Source: Holosporaceae bacterium
GTDB lineage: Bacteria; Pseudomonadota; Alphaproteobacteria; UBA3830
Reading direction: 5' to 3'
Assembly (NCBI GenBank): GCA_031288395.1
Contig: JAITRM010000012.1
Location: 1-64,000, forward strand
DNA length: 64,000 bases
The position numbers and the translations under genes are program-made. The notes under the pieces were generated by a model. That model was not told where the DNA came from. It did no database searches and saw only the letters and a list, made by a program, of their open reading frames with translations. Of the stretch, positions 7,674-17,575 are shown one piece after another. How positions within the stretch are numbered: position 1 is the first letter of the stretch; every line of letters starts with the position of its first letter.

Positions 7674-7784
7674 CCACCTCCATTAATTTTTTTGTGCGTC
7701 TGAGAAAATAGGTCGGTTCGGTCGAACGCCTTGTTTTCGATGACTTCGATTGTTGCTCTAGAAGTATGAATACGGAGATTTATT

Positions 7785-8747
7785 ATGAAGAAGTTCTTTT
7801 TGGCGGCGGCGGCCGTAGCGATGGTGTCAGCCGTGGCGTTTTTTGGTGTAAAGAAAAGAGATGATTTGCCGGTGGTGGCCATCGCCAACTACGGTCCCCT
7901 CAAGGATTTGGAAATTTCCATCCAGGGCATCAAGGACGAGCTTGCGTCCAGCGGCTTCATCGAAAACAAAACCGTCAGAATCGAAATCGCCGACATAGCC
8001 TTCGACCATGCCCTGATACCGCAGGTCGTATCCAACCTGAAAAATCGCAACCCGAGGGTCATGGTGGTGGTATCAACGCCCATCGCCCAGTTCGCCAAGG
8101 GAAAAATCTGCGATATTCCTTTGGTTTTTCACGCAATTACGGATCCGGTAGCTGCCGGACTGCTGAAAGACAGGAGCCGCGCCGAGGCGAACATCACCGG
8201 CAGTTCGGATATGCAGAATCTGGCGGTGCTGCTGGAGTTCGTGAAAACGGTTCTTCCAAAGGCGAAAACTGTCGGCCTGCTGTGCCTCACATCCGACAGC
8301 AACGACGCGACGTTGCTGAAAATGATGGAAAAAGCGGCGCCTTCCTTTGGATTGTCGGTGATGGCGATTCCAGTAGATCAAGTGCGGGATATCCCGGTTC
8401 GCATGCAAAAATTTCGCGGCAATGTGGATTTCGTCTACGTCGGGGCAAGCGGACTGCATGCGGCAATGCCGACCATCGCGTCCGAAGCTTCCAAAATGAA
8501 AGTTCCGGTTTTTGATTCGGAAGATCAGTCGGTGCGGGACGGTCTGGCGCTGGCTAGCTTCGGCGTGAGCTACGAATCCGTCGGCAAAAATGCCGGAAAA
8601 CTGGTGGCAAAGTTGCTGAAAGGCGCTCTCATAAAGGATCTGGCGCCGATTTTCCCGAAAATAGAGGACCACAAATGCTACATAAACAAAAAGTTGGCGA
8701 AAAAGTTCGGGATCAGGATCCCGAAGGGCGCAATCATCGTGGAGTGA
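7785..8747 (+). CDS. ABC transporter substrate-binding protein (TrpX/PF04392-type), copy 2 without lipobox
   Basis: A 320-residue paralog of the gene at 6490 that aligns over its whole length without obvious gaps. The N terminus (MKKFFLAAAAVAMVSAVAFFGVKKRDD) is a hydrophobic export segment, but the lipobox cysteine of copy 1 is absent. The protein may therefore stay anchored by an uncleaved segment or be released to the periplasm. It is 6 bases upstream of the ATPase gene and so is the copy most directly linked to the transporter. The ligand cleft regions (FHAITDPVAAGLL, LCLTSDSNDAT) are kept. Confidence 0.85.
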   Translation: MKKFFLAAAAVAMVSAVAFFGVKKRDDLPVVAIANYGPLKDLEISIQGIKDELASSGFIENKTVRIEIADIAFDHALIPQVVSNLKNRNPRVMVVVSTPIAQFAKGKICDIPLVFHAITDPVAAGLLKDRSRAEANITGSSDMQNLAVLLEFVKTVLPKAKTVGLLCLTSDSNDATLLKMMEKAAPSFGLSVMAIPVDQVRDIPVRMQKFRGNVDFVYVGASGLHAAMPTIASEASKMKVPVFDSEDQSVRDGLALASFGVSYESVGKNAGKLVAKLLKGALIKDLAPIFPKIEDHKCYINKKLAKKFGIRIPKGAIIVE

Positions 8748-8753
8748 ATTAAA

Positions 8754-9491
8754 ATGTTACAAATAAACAACGTTACGAAATCCTTTAGCGGAATTTTCGA
8801 ACCCGTTTTGAAGGAAATAAATCTATCGCTGGCGGAAGGGGCCTTTTGCACCGTCATCGGCGCCAATGGATCGGGAAAATCAACCCTGATGAAGATTATC
8901 AGCGGAGAGCATTTTGCCGACTCGGGCGAGATCAGGAAAAACGGCGACGTGGCGCAGGTGGTGCAGGATGTCAACAGAGGGACGATCCCCTCCATGACCA
9001 TGCTGGAGAACATCGCCCTGAGCAGCACCAAAACTCCGCGCTTTTCCTTCTATAAACGCTGCAAAAACGACGTTATGAGCAAGATAAAATCTCTAAACAT
9101 CGGCCTGGAGAAGTTCATCGACCAGCCGCTGAGCGTATTGTCCGGCGGTCAGCGGCAAACCATCGCGACTCTGATGGCGCTGAATTCCGGCGGGAAGATT
9201 CTGCTGCTGGACGAGCATACGTCGGCCCTGGATCCGAAAATGCAGTTGTTGCTGATGGAATATACGGCAAAATCAGCCCGAGAGCTGGGGCTCACGACCC
9301 TCATGATCACCCATAACATGGAGGACGCGGTGAAATACGGCGATCGCCTGATCATGATGCACAAGGGCCGCATTGTGGCCGATATGAAAGGACGCGAAAA
9401 ATCCCAACTGAGGATACAATCTCTGCTGGAAATGTTCCATAAATTTGAGGATCAAAGTTTGCTGCGCGATGGAGGTGAAAATGTCCGTTGA
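8754..9491 (+). CDS. ABC transporter ATP-binding protein (TrpZ-type)
   Basis: A 245-residue nucleotide-binding subunit with Walker A GANGSGKST near residue 37, signature LSGGQRQ near 128, Walker B ILLLDEHTSALD and the switch histidine in MITHNMEDA. It powers import by the permease encoded next. The permease start lies inside its last codons, so the two are coupled. The start follows the copy-2 binding protein by 6 bases. Confidence 0.9.
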   Translation: MLQINNVTKSFSGIFEPVLKEINLSLAEGAFCTVIGANGSGKSTLMKIISGEHFADSGEIRKNGDVAQVVQDVNRGTIPSMTMLENIALSSTKTPRFSFYKRCKNDVMSKIKSLNIGLEKFIDQPLSVLSGGQRQTIATLMALNSGGKILLLDEHTSALDPKMQLLLMEYTAKSARELGLTTLMITHNMEDAVKYGDRLIMMHKGRIVADMKGREKSQLRIQSLLEMFHKFEDQSLLRDGGENVR

Positions 9492-10329
9492 TCTTATCAT
9501 GAACGGCCTGCAACAGGGCCTGGTGTTGGCCATCATAGCCTACGGCATCATGATTCCGTTCCGATTTCTGGATTTCGCGGATCTGACCGCCGACGGAGCC
9601 TATCCGCTGGGCGGCGCCATCTGCGCCGTCTGCATGTCCGGCGGAGTTCATCCGGCCGTCGCGATTCCCTACAGCATGATCTGCGCCGGCGCCATGGGGG
9701 TCTGCACGGCCCTTATTCACCTGAAGTTGCGCGTCAACTCCATGCTGGCGGGCATCATTCTGAGCACCATGGCCTACAGCGTGAATCTGCGCATCATGGG
9801 CAAGCCGAACATCGCCCTGTTCGACTGCGATGGATTGTTCGGCGCGAATATCGTCGACAATATGCTGATAATTTGCGCGCTTCTGGCCTGCTGTGTAGTC
9901 CCGTTCGCCATATTTCTACGCACAGATTTCGGATTGAGATTCCGAGCCGTCGGGTTGAACCAAAGCCTGGCTAAACAACGAGGAATTAGCATCGATAGGT
10001 ACACCATTTTCGGATTATTCATCGCCTGCGCCATATTCGGATTGGCGGGAAGCCTCATTGTTCAACTGCAGAGCTACATGGACGTGGGTATCGGCGTAGG
10101 CATCCTGATCCACGGACTTGCCAGCCTGATGATCGGCGAAGCTTTCATCGGCAATTTCACCCTGAATCGGCAGCTATTGGCGCCGCTGCTGGGCGCTCTC
10201 GTATATCAGCAGGTGCAGGGGGTCGCCCTATCTCTTGGCCTTGCCCCTTCGGACCTGAAGTTTTTCACCGGGAGCATCGTGCTGTTGGTGATTGCTCTAA
10301 AAAGAACGGAGGTAAAAATGCCTGGATAA
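9481..10329 (+). CDS. ABC transporter permease (branched-chain/TrpY-type)
   Basis: I chose the ATG at 9481 because GGAGGTGAAA precedes it directly; a longer frame from 9445 lacks such a site. The product is 282 aa with about eight hydrophobic segments and the family's conserved G-rich loop (LASLMIGEAFIG). It belongs to the BPD_transp_2 permeases that pair with PF04392 binding proteins. It overlaps the ATPase gene by 11 bp. Together with two binding proteins it makes one importer of unknown substrate. Confidence 0.85.
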   Translation: MSVDLIMNGLQQGLVLAIIAYGIMIPFRFLDFADLTADGAYPLGGAICAVCMSGGVHPAVAIPYSMICAGAMGVCTALIHLKLRVNSMLAGIILSTMAYSVNLRIMGKPNIALFDCDGLFGANIVDNMLIICALLACCVVPFAIFLRTDFGLRFRAVGLNQSLAKQRGISIDRYTIFGLFIACAIFGLAGSLIVQLQSYMDVGIGVGILIHGLASLMIGEAFIGNFTLNRQLLAPLLGALVYQQVQGVALSLGLAPSDLKFFTGSIVLLVIALKRTEVKMPG

Positions 10330-10390
10330 TGAAAAAAAGTAGACCTTATTATTAAAATGTGTTTAAAATGTTAGAAGTGGGGATTGAAAG

Positions 10391-11722
10391 ATGAAAAAAT
10401 TAATGTTCCTGGTACTGCTTTCTTCGGCAGCGCTCTGCAACGAGACAGAGATCGCCAGTGAAGTGCTAAATAGGGCTGACGAAGAAAAACTGTTGAACGA
10501 GATGGTTGCCGATGAGCTGAAGGAGTTGGGCATAGACTGTCCTTTCAGTTTCCGCGGCACGTTCAATTTCACCGCGCTTTCGATGCACCAGAAGCTGAAA
10601 GACGGCGGCGATAATCCGGTATCTGCGCTGGAAAGCGACGTTTTTCTGAAGTACTGCGACAAACACGATCAATGCAATTTCGGCGTTGAAATTGGCGCGA
10701 AGGTCAACTCCGGAGTGATGAAGCAGGGAAGTCCCATTCTGAGGGTGGCCTACGTGTTCGTGGGATCAGAGGCAATCGGTACGATGAAGGTGGGATTCAC
10801 TTCAACGGTGGCGGACTCCATGGCCACGAATGGAGGCAGCGTGCTGGTCGGTTATGGCGGCGCCGCCAGCCGGAATCTCTCGATATTCTACAATGAATCG
10901 GCGGGATCCTTTGTGGACATGGGCTTCCCATTCGACGACAACAAAGCGGCAAAAATAGCGCTCACGTCTGCGAAATTCTCGGGATTTTCGGCAGGTATAT
11001 CGTTCACGCCGGACAGCAGGAGCGCGAATCCGTTTAAGACGCTGCACCCGAAGCCGCATAATCCGGAAATCAGCGAGGAAAAAGCCAATTTCACTGGAAT
11101 GCGTACCGCCTATTCCAAAAACATCGTCACCGGCGGCGTCGCCTACGAATTCGGCGATCCGCAGGAATTCAATGGAGCTTTATCACTGTGCGGCTGGGTT
11201 GGAAAGGGAAAAACCAGCGTGATCGGCGTGGACGTGGAGAATATCGGAGCCTATAGCGTCGGCGCGATCGTCGGCTATAAGGATTTTAAACTGGCGTTTG
11301 GCTACTGCGACAACAGAAAATCGCTGAGATCCAAGAAATACGCCACCGCCGGTATGGAATCTTTCGACGAAGACCGAGAGTACACTTTTGCGGATCCTGA
11401 GGTGGGGTTGAAACCGGGAGCCGACACTGGAAAAATGTATTCGGTGGGAGTCAGCTACGCCGTAAACAGCAAATTTACGGTCTCCAGCGGCTATTTTAAA
11501 TCTGTGGTGAAGTTTTCAGACAACGAAAAATCCACCGCCGACGTGCTCACGGCAGCCGGAGAATATGCTCTCCACAAAAGCGCTAGCGTATATGCGGAGT
11601 ACGACATGATAAGAAGCGACGCCTGCGCGCGAGCTCAGGCCTACCACAAAGCCTGCGATCTGTCCACAGCCGGCAAAAACAGAGCAAATGCATTTATGGT
11701 GGGAGTCAAAGTCAACATATAA
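10391..11722 (+). CDS. porin-like outer-membrane protein
   Basis: A 443-residue protein with a signal peptide (MKKLMFLVLLSSAALC). A short acidic helical region is followed by many alternating hydrophobic strands typical of a beta-barrel, such as FNFGVEIGAKV, FSGFSAGISFTP, YSVGAIVGYKDFKLAFGY and ASVYAEYDMI. The C terminus (AFMVGVKVNI) resembles a last beta strand but ends in Ile rather than Phe. The best fit is a general porin of the alphaproteobacterial type. It stands alone between the importer and the rplM operon. Confidence 0.7.
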   Translation: MKKLMFLVLLSSAALCNETEIASEVLNRADEEKLLNEMVADELKELGIDCPFSFRGTFNFTALSMHQKLKDGGDNPVSALESDVFLKYCDKHDQCNFGVEIGAKVNSGVMKQGSPILRVAYVFVGSEAIGTMKVGFTSTVADSMATNGGSVLVGYGGAASRNLSIFYNESAGSFVDMGFPFDDNKAAKIALTSAKFSGFSAGISFTPDSRSANPFKTLHPKPHNPEISEEKANFTGMRTAYSKNIVTGGVAYEFGDPQEFNGALSLCGWVGKGKTSVIGVDVENIGAYSVGAIVGYKDFKLAFGYCDNRKSLRSKKYATAGMESFDEDREYTFADPEVGLKPGADTGKMYSVGVSYAVNSKFTVSSGYFKSVVKFSDNEKSTADVLTAAGEYALHKSASVYAEYDMIRSDACARAQAYHKACDLSTAGKNRANAFMVGVKVNI

Positions 11723-11732
11723 CAGATTTATG

Positions 11733-11761
11733 TTGAAGGACGCCGTCATAGCTGCTATAAG
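11733..11761 (+). promoter_or_regulatory. sigma-70-type promoter of rplM-rpsI
   Basis: TTGAAG (11733-11738) and TATAAG (11756-11761) are separated by 17 bases. Transcription would start about 20 bases before the ATG at 11788. This also argues against the longer rplM frame that begins at 11761. Confidence 0.6.
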
Positions 11762-11787
11762 TGCGCCATAAGTGGAGATTTTGCGGA

Positions 11788-12252
11788 ATGAAGACTTTTT
11801 CCATGAGAAGCGAGCAGATCCAAAAGAATTGGGTTATGATCGATGCGAAAGACCTGGTGCTGGGAAGATTGTCCACCATTGTGGCCAGTCGGCTTCGGGG
11901 AAAGCACAAGCCGGAGTTTACTCCTCACATGGATTGCGGCGATTACGTGGTGGTTATCAATGCCGATAAAATTCATGTCACCGGCAATAAGCGGAAAGAC
12001 CACGTTTTCTATTGGCATACGGGATATCCGGGAGGCATAAAGCAAAGAACTCTGGAGGAGCGCCTGCGGGGGAAGTTTCCCGAGAGAGTTATCCAGAAGG
12101 CCGTCGAGCGCATGCTTCCCGGCGGGCCGCTCGGTCGTCAAATGCTCAGGAATCTGAAGATTTATAAGGGAGAGGACCATCCCCACGCCGCACAGCAGCC
12201 AAAGGTTCTGGATGTTGCCTCCATGAATTCCAAGAATTTGAAAAGGAGTTGA
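11788..12252 (+). CDS. rplM: 50S ribosomal protein L13
   Basis: A large-subunit protein with the L13 landmarks [28 protein letters not shown] and [15 protein letters not shown]. The start at 11788 ([10 protein letters not shown]) matches the usual L13 N terminus and has GTGGAGA upstream. Length is 154 aa, normal for alphaproteobacteria. It is followed after one base by rpsI, the standard rplM-rpsI pair. Confidence 0.96.
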   Translation: MKTFSMRSEQIQKNWVMIDAKDLVLGRLSTIVASRLRGKHKPEFTPHMDCGDYVVVINADKIHVTGNKRKDHVFYWHTGYPGGIKQRTLEERLRGKFPERVIQKAVERMLPGGPLGRQMLRNLKIYKGEDHPHAAQQPKVLDVASMNSKNLKRS

Positions 12253-12253
12253 G

Positions 12254-12697
12254 ATGGAATCGGAATCTAATCTGAATGGCGCAGAAGCTAAAAAGTCTTC
12301 CATTGATCCTCTGGGCAGAACCTACGGCACGGGGCGCCGCAAAGAGTCCGCCGCTCGGGTGTGGTTAAAGCCGGGCAACGGAGATATCCTGGTTAACGGC
12401 CGCAAAATGCCGAATTATTTCCCGCGGTCGGTTTTGCAAGCATTGATTCTTCAGCCTTTTTCTCTGGTAAATCGCGTTGGGCGCTACGATGTGTTCTGTA
12501 CCGTCAGCGGCGGCGGATTATCCGGCCAAGCCGGCGCGGTTCGCCACGGAATCAGCCGGGCGTTGGCCTATTACGAGCCGGAGCTACGTTCATCCCTAAA
12601 ATCCGCCGGTATGCTCACCAGAGATAGGCGCAGCGTGGAAAGAAAAAAGTATGGCCTCATGAAGGCGAGGCGCAGCTTCCAGTTCTCCAAGAGGTAA
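12254..12697 (+). CDS. rpsI: 30S ribosomal protein S9
   Basis: A small-subunit protein of 147 aa with [32 protein letters not shown] and the conserved basic C terminus RRSFQFSKR that reaches the decoding site. It is co-transcribed with rplM. The N-terminal extension of about 20 residues is common in alphaproteobacteria. Confidence 0.96.
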   Translation: MESESNLNGAEAKKSSIDPLGRTYGTGRRKESAARVWLKPGNGDILVNGRKMPNYFPRSVLQALILQPFSLVNRVGRYDVFCTVSGGGLSGQAGAVRHGISRALAYYEPELRSSLKSAGMLTRDRRSVERKKYGLMKARRSFQFSKR

Positions 12698-12713
12698 TTT
12701 TGTTTTATAATCA

Positions 12714-13484
12714 ATGATCAGTGTAAAATTACCGCTCATATCGTCCACCCTGACCATAATGACCAACGCTGTTATCAAGGCTTCTCGCGGATTGCTGAGG
12801 GATTTTAGCGAGCTGGAGAATCTTCAAGTCTCCATGAAAAGCAACAAAAATTTTGTCACCAACGCAGATTTGAAATCCGACAAGATATTAAAAGAAGAAT
12901 TGCTTCACGCGCGGCCAACCTACTCTCTATTGTCGGAGGAGAGCCCGGAGATTGTGGGCGAAGATCCCTCCTGCAGGTGGATAATCGACCCGCTGGATGG
13001 CACCGTGAATTACATGCACGGCTTTCCGCACTGGGCCGTTTCCGTCGCGCTGGAAAAAGACGGCGAGATTGTGGCCGCGGCAACCTACGATCCAGTGAAA
13101 AACGAGATGTTTCAGGCGGAAAAAGGCGGCGGCGCGTTTCTGAACGACCGGAAAATCCGGGTCTCCGGAAAGCGCGACCTATCGGGATTGCTGATAACGT
13201 TCGGCACGCTTAACAATGACATCCTGCCTCGGGTCCTGACGCTGGCCCCCAGCATTCGCAAGACCGGATCCATGACGTTGAACATGGCCTACTTGGCCGC
13301 CGGAAGAACGGATATCATGTATTCGCCTCACAACCCGAACAAATGGGATATGGCCGCCGGAATATTGCTCATAAAAGAAGCCGGTGGAATTATAGCGGAC
13401 AAAAACGGAAAGCAAACCAACGATCATCGAGAAATTTTTGTCATGACAAACGTAAACCTGCTGCCCCACGTGCTGAATTTTTAG
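12714..13484 (+). CDS. suhB: inositol-1-monophosphatase family protein
   Basis: A magnesium-dependent phosphatase of the IMPase/SuhB family, 256 aa. Metal-binding motifs are visible: EES near residue 74, DPLDGTVNY near 91-99 and WDMAAG near 211. The start at 12714 keeps the N-terminal helix typical of alphaproteobacterial SuhB, although no clear ribosome site precedes it. SuhB proteins hydrolyse inositol phosphate and, in E. coli, also act in rRNA antitermination. Which role applies here is unknown. Confidence 0.88.
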   Translation: MISVKLPLISSTLTIMTNAVIKASRGLLRDFSELENLQVSMKSNKNFVTNADLKSDKILKEELLHARPTYSLLSEESPEIVGEDPSCRWIIDPLDGTVNYMHGFPHWAVSVALEKDGEIVAAATYDPVKNEMFQAEKGGGAFLNDRKIRVSGKRDLSGLLITFGTLNNDILPRVLTLAPSIRKTGSMTLNMAYLAAGRTDIMYSPHNPNKWDMAAGILLIKEAGGIIADKNGKQTNDHREIFVMTNVNLLPHVLNF

Positions 13485-13496
13485 AAAAAGCTGCTG

Positions 13497-13571
13497 TGGT
13501 GGACGCTATAGGAATCGAACCTATGACTTCTACCGTGTGAAGGTAGCGCTCTACCGCTGAGCTAAGCGTCC
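13497..13571 (-). tRNA. tRNA-Val (anticodon CAC)
   Basis: The minus strand reads GGACGCTTAGCTCAGCGG and onward as a complete cloverleaf. The acceptor stem is GGACGC/GCGTCC, the anticodon stem CTACC/GGTAG encloses TTCACAC, and the T arm is ATAGGTTCGATTCCTAT. Discriminator A and CCA are encoded. Confidence 0.95.
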
Positions 13572-13639
13572 GAAGACTCCAGTATCACATTCTCGAATGA
13601 GAGAAGCTACACCTTTTCCGGAAATCAATCAACAGACTC

Positions 13640-13667
13640 TTGACATTTTCGCCTCGTGATGTAAAAT
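13640..13667 (+). promoter_or_regulatory. promoter of dnaK-dnaJ
   Basis: CTTGACA (TTGACA at 13640-13645) is followed after 16 bases by TAAAAT (13662-13667). The leading C (CTTGAC) also fits the -35 of heat-shock sigma-32 promoters in alphaproteobacteria, and rpoH is present in this window. The leader to the ATG at 13796 is about 120 bases and G-rich in places. Confidence 0.5.
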
Positions 13668-13795
13668 CGCCCCCATTGATGGTTTAGCGCCGTCAAGCCA
13701 AGCGGGGCGCCCATTTGGGGTCTTGTCTGGTTGTTTTTGCAGATGCCCAATGGTGGGGTTTGCTGGTTATAATTTGCCTATGAAAGGAGATTATC

Positions 13796-15691
13796 ATGGC
13801 TAAAGTCGTTGGTATCGATCTTGGTACTACAAATTCGTGCGTTGCCGTTATGGACGGCGGAAATCCGAGAGTAATAGAAAATGCAGAAGGCGTTAGGACT
13901 ACGCCCTCGGTGGTCGCGTTTACGGAGAAGAGCGAGAAGTTGGTGGGACAGGCGGCGAAGCGTCAGGCCGTTACGAACTACAAAAACACCTTCTACGCCA
14001 TAAAAAGGCTGATAGGCCGCAGGAAAGATGACGATTACCTAAATAAATATCATACCGCCTACGACGTCATCGCGTCGGACAACGGGGACGCTTGGGTAGA
14101 TTCCAGAGGCACGAAGTACAGTCCGAGTCAAATAAGCGCTTTCATTCTGCAGAAAATGAAGGAATCGGCGGAAAGTTTTCTGGGGGAGAAGGTTACTGAA
14201 GCCGTTATAACGGTCCCGGCATACTTCAATGACGCTCAGAGACAGGCAACTCGCGATGCGGGAAAAATCGCCGGGCTCGAGGTTCTGCGCATCATAAACG
14301 AACCGACTGCGGCAGCGCTGGCCTACGGTCTGGATAAGAAAAAATCAGGGATGATAGCCGTCTACGACCTGGGAGGGGGGACCTTCGATGTCTCGATCCT
14401 CGAAATAGGAGACGGCGTGTTCGAAGTGAAAGCTACCAACGGTGATACGTTTCTGGGAGGCGAGGACTTCGATAAGAGGATCATAGATTTTCTAGCCGAC
14501 GAGTTCAAAAAAGAGCATGGCATAGACCTGAGAAACGACAGCATGGCTTTGCAGCGGCTGAAAGAAGCTGCCGAAAAGGCGAAAATAGAGCTGTCCAGCG
14601 CCGTGGAAACGGAGATCAATCTCCCGTTTATTACGGCAGACGCTTCGGGCCCAAAGCATTTGACGATTAAGCTCACCAGGGCGAAGTTCGAATCCCTGGT
14701 GGAGGATATCATAAAAAGAACCATGGAGCCGTGTAAATCGGCCATGAAGGACGCAGGCGTAGGCGCGAGTCAGATCGACGAGGTCGTTTTGGTGGGCGGT
14801 ATGACGCGCATGCCGAAGGTTGTCGAATATGTGAAGAATTTCTTCGGAAAAGAGCCGCACAAAGGAGTCAATCCGGATGAAGTTGTGGCCATCGGAGCTG
14901 CCATTCAAGGGGGAGTTCTCAAGGGGGATGTAAAGGACGTTCTTTTACTCGATGTAACTCCGCTTTCTCTCGGAATCGAGACCGTGGGAGGTGTTTTTAC
15001 GCGCCTAATCGACAGAAATACCACGATTCCAACCAAAAAGAGCCAGGTGTTTTCCACCGCCGAAGATAACCAAAGCGGCGTTACGATAAGAGTTTTCCAG
15101 GGAGAGCGAGAAATTGCAGCCTATAATAAGCTGCTGGGTCAATTCGACCTGACGGGAATCCCGCCTGCTCCTCGCGGAATGCCTCAGATAGAGGTGGCAT
15201 TTGACATCGACGCCAATGGCATCGTTCATGTTTCAGCCAAGGACAAGGCAACCAATCGGGAACAGGCCATCAGCATCAAGGCTTCCGGCGGACTGAGCGA
15301 CGAGGAAATCGATCAAATGGTGAAGGATGCGGCTGCTCACGCCGAAGAGGACAAGAAGCAGAAGGACCTCATCCAGGAGAGAAATGCTGCTCAGGAGATG
15401 GTCAACGGGGCTAACAAAATGCTTGCGGAGCATGCCGATAAAATTGCAGACGAGCTGAAAACGGAGATTAAAGCAGCTGCAGACGACGTCCAGAAGACCC
15501 TCGAAAGCGAGAACCTAGAGGAGATAAAAGGCGCGTCTGAAAAATTGATGAACGCTATGGCTAAAGCTGGAGAAATCATTCATCGCGCGGCTCAGGAAGC
15601 CCCTCCTCAACAAACTGCGGCGAACACGCAGAGCGGCAACGACAATGTCGTGGACGCCGATTATAAGGTAAAAGAAGACGATAAATCCTAA
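13796..15691 (+). CDS. dnaK: molecular chaperone DnaK (Hsp70)
   Basis: A 631-residue Hsp70 with the N-terminal ATP-binding signature [13 protein letters not shown], the phosphate loop [21 protein letters not shown] near residue 336, and a substrate-binding domain beginning near 390 ([14 protein letters not shown]). It folds nascent and damaged proteins in the cytosol together with DnaJ, encoded 57 bases downstream. GAAAGGAGAT precedes the start. No grpE lies in the window. Confidence 0.97.
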   Translation: MAKVVGIDLGTTNSCVAVMDGGNPRVIENAEGVRTTPSVVAFTEKSEKLVGQAAKRQAVTNYKNTFYAIKRLIGRRKDDDYLNKYHTAYDVIASDNGDAWVDSRGTKYSPSQISAFILQKMKESAESFLGEKVTEAVITVPAYFNDAQRQATRDAGKIAGLEVLRIINEPTAAALAYGLDKKKSGMIAVYDLGGGTFDVSILEIGDGVFEVKATNGDTFLGGEDFDKRIIDFLADEFKKEHGIDLRNDSMALQRLKEAAEKAKIELSSAVETEINLPFITADASGPKHLTIKLTRAKFESLVEDIIKRTMEPCKSAMKDAGVGASQIDEVVLVGGMTRMPKVVEYVKNFFGKEPHKGVNPDEVVAIGAAIQGGVLKGDVKDVLLLDVTPLSLGIETVGGVFTRLIDRNTTIPTKKSQVFSTAEDNQSGVTIRVFQGEREIAAYNKLLGQFDLTGIPPAPRGMPQIEVAFDIDANGIVHVSAKDKATNREQAISIKASGGLSDEEIDQMVKDAAAHAEEDKKQKDLIQERNAAQEMVNGANKMLAEHADKIADELKTEIKAAADDVQKTLESENLEEIKGASEKLMNAMAKAGEIIHRAAQEAPPQQTAANTQSGNDNVVDADYKVKEDDKS

Positions 15692-15748
15692 AAGTTCGCG
15701 GGACGCGCTTCGGAAGAGCGCGTCCCCATTTTCGATGGGATCCCCACC

Positions 15749-16885
15749 ATGAATTATTATGAAACGCTCGGCGTCGCGCAGTCGGCCAGCGACGATGAAC
15801 TAAAGAAGGCCTACCGAAAGCTGGCGATGAAATATCATCCGGATAAAAACAAGGGTGACAAGGGCGCCGAGGTAAAATTCAAGGAAATAAACGAAGCCTA
15901 TGAGACCCTAAAGGATCCACAAAAGAAAGCGGCCTATGACCGCTACGGGCACGACGCTTATAAAAATTCTAACGGCGGTGGATTCAGTCCCGGAGGTTTC
16001 TCTTCCGAAGAATTTAGTTTTGAATTCGGTTCTGGCTCTCCTTTTTCCGACATATTTGAGGGATTTTTCGGAAGTGCCAGAGACTCTACGCGCACTCACC
16101 GCACCGAAATGAGGGGAAGCGATCTTCGCTACGACACTGCCATTACGCTGGAGGAAGCTTTTCGCGGCAAAGACATTGAGTTGAAGTTAAGAACCCACGT
16201 AAAGTGCAGCGATTGCAAAGGACATGGTTCCGAGGGCGGAATTAAGCCGAAAGCTTGTCCTTCCTGTCGCGGTTCCGGAAAAACGCGCTTTTCCCAGGGA
16301 TTTTTCATGGTGGAAAAGACATGCGCCTCCTGCAACGGCACCGGTCAAATCATCGAAAATTCCTGTAAAACGTGCCGCGGAGCCGGTAGGATCGGCAAAT
16401 TGAGGACGCTGAACGTGACGGTTCCCGCCGGCATCGAAGATGGAGCCAGGATCAGGCTTTCCGGAGAAGGAGAAGCTGGATTGCGAGGAGGAGCTTCCGG
16501 AGATCTTTATATATTTGTTTCCGTGAAGCCACATCAGCTGTTTCGGCGAGAAGGAAATTTGATACACTGCGATATCCCCATATCATTTGCAACGGCAGCT
16601 CTCGGAGGAGAAGTGGACGTCCCAACAATCGAAGGGAAAAAAGCCGCCGTAAAAATTCCCGCCGGCACCCAATCCGGACAAGTTTTGAAATTGCGCGGGA
16701 GAGGCATGTCCATCGTGAGAAACTCACTGCGCGGAGACATGCTGGTGCACGCCATCGTCGAGACTCCCGTCAATCTCACGGAGAATCAGAAAAAATTACT
16801 GCGAGAATTCGCCAAAGAGCATAACACCCAGCCTAAAACCGATGGATTTTTTGCAAAAGTGAAAGAATTTTGGCAGGAACTGTGA
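15749..16885 (+). CDS. dnaJ: co-chaperone DnaJ (Hsp40)
   Basis: A 378-residue type I DnaJ. Visible are the J domain (YYETLGV, HPD at about 32-34), a Gly/Phe-rich stretch ([14 protein letters not shown]) and four zinc-finger repeats of C-x2-C-x-G-x-G form between about 150 and 215. The C-terminal substrate-binding domains follow. It stimulates DnaK ATPase and delivers clients. It shares an operon with dnaK. Confidence 0.97.
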   Translation: MNYYETLGVAQSASDDELKKAYRKLAMKYHPDKNKGDKGAEVKFKEINEAYETLKDPQKKAAYDRYGHDAYKNSNGGGFSPGGFSSEEFSFEFGSGSPFSDIFEGFFGSARDSTRTHRTEMRGSDLRYDTAITLEEAFRGKDIELKLRTHVKCSDCKGHGSEGGIKPKACPSCRGSGKTRFSQGFFMVEKTCASCNGTGQIIENSCKTCRGAGRIGKLRTLNVTVPAGIEDGARIRLSGEGEAGLRGGASGDLYIFVSVKPHQLFRREGNLIHCDIPISFATAALGGEVDVPTIEGKKAAVKIPAGTQSGQVLKLRGRGMSIVRNSLRGDMLVHAIVETPVNLTENQKKLLREFAKEHNTQPKTDGFFAKVKEFWQEL

Positions 16886-16927
16886 TTTTTATCGTCCTGG
16901 TAACGGTGGTGAAGTGGAGCAATCGAG

Positions 16928-17542
16928 ATGAATGAAATTGTTTTAGAGTCCAAAGAAAAGTTTCAAAAGCTTCTGTTTGTTTTTCACGGATATGGTGCTG
17001 ATGGCAATAATCTGTTGCCGGTGGGAGAGGAGTTTGCGCGAGCAATGCCGTCGGCAGAGGTTCGTGTCCCAGATGGCCTGGAAGCATGCGATGCAGGCTT
17101 TGGGTATCAGTGGTTCCCCTTAGTAGGAGATGATCTTGACGTCTGGGGAAAATCATTTGAGGAGTATTCCGGGCGCATAACCTCATACATAGAGTCTAGA
17201 ATGCAGGAAAAGCAAGTTGGCTATGAAGATGTGATCTTTTCCGGATTCTCCCAGGGGGCAATCCTGTCTCTGGGCCTTGGTTTGAGATATGGAGCGCAGG
17301 CCATAGTTGCTTTTTCAGGAGGGCTGCCGGATTCTAAGCCGGCAATTGCCTCCAAACATACGAAGGTATTGTTGGCGCACGGCGTTCAGGACATGGTTCT
17401 GGACATCTCCGCTACGAGAGCAGCAGAAAGCGTGCTAAAAGCGGCCGGCGTTAATGTGCAAACCGCTGTCGACGCGAATGCCGGGCATGGAATAAGCGGC
17501 TACATGCTGAGTCGAGCAGTGGACTTTTTAAAATCCTTGTAA
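16928..17542 (+). CDS. carboxylesterase/phospholipase-like alpha/beta hydrolase
   Basis: A 204-residue serine hydrolase of the abhydrolase_2 (phospholipase/carboxylesterase) family. The nucleophile elbow is GFSQGA (Ser near residue 114), the acid is in LLAHGVQD (Asp near 158), and the catalytic histidine is in NAGHGI near 188. The oxyanion motif FHGYGADGNN is near residue 20. There is no signal peptide, so it is cytosolic. Relatives hydrolyse short acyl esters or thioesters; the substrate is unknown. Confidence 0.85.
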   Translation: MNEIVLESKEKFQKLLFVFHGYGADGNNLLPVGEEFARAMPSAEVRVPDGLEACDAGFGYQWFPLVGDDLDVWGKSFEEYSGRITSYIESRMQEKQVGYEDVIFSGFSQGAILSLGLGLRYGAQAIVAFSGGLPDSKPAIASKHTKVLLAHGVQDMVLDISATRAAESVLKAAGVNVQTAVDANAGHGISGYMLSRAVDFLKSL

Positions 17543-17575
17543 TAATGTGAATGCGCGGTTGAGGGAAAATTGTTC

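Noticed and set aside
8073-8672. 199-codon minus-strand frame over the second binding-protein gene
   Set aside because: Antisense shadow; it mirrors the shadow of copy 1 because the two genes are paralogs.
13343-13540. Open frame ending in tRNA-Val
   Set aside because: It is out of frame inside suhB and then reads the tRNA; spurious.
14362-14908. Long minus-strand frames inside dnaK
   Set aside because: Long antisense frames are common opposite conserved, codon-biased genes; no domain or start signal.
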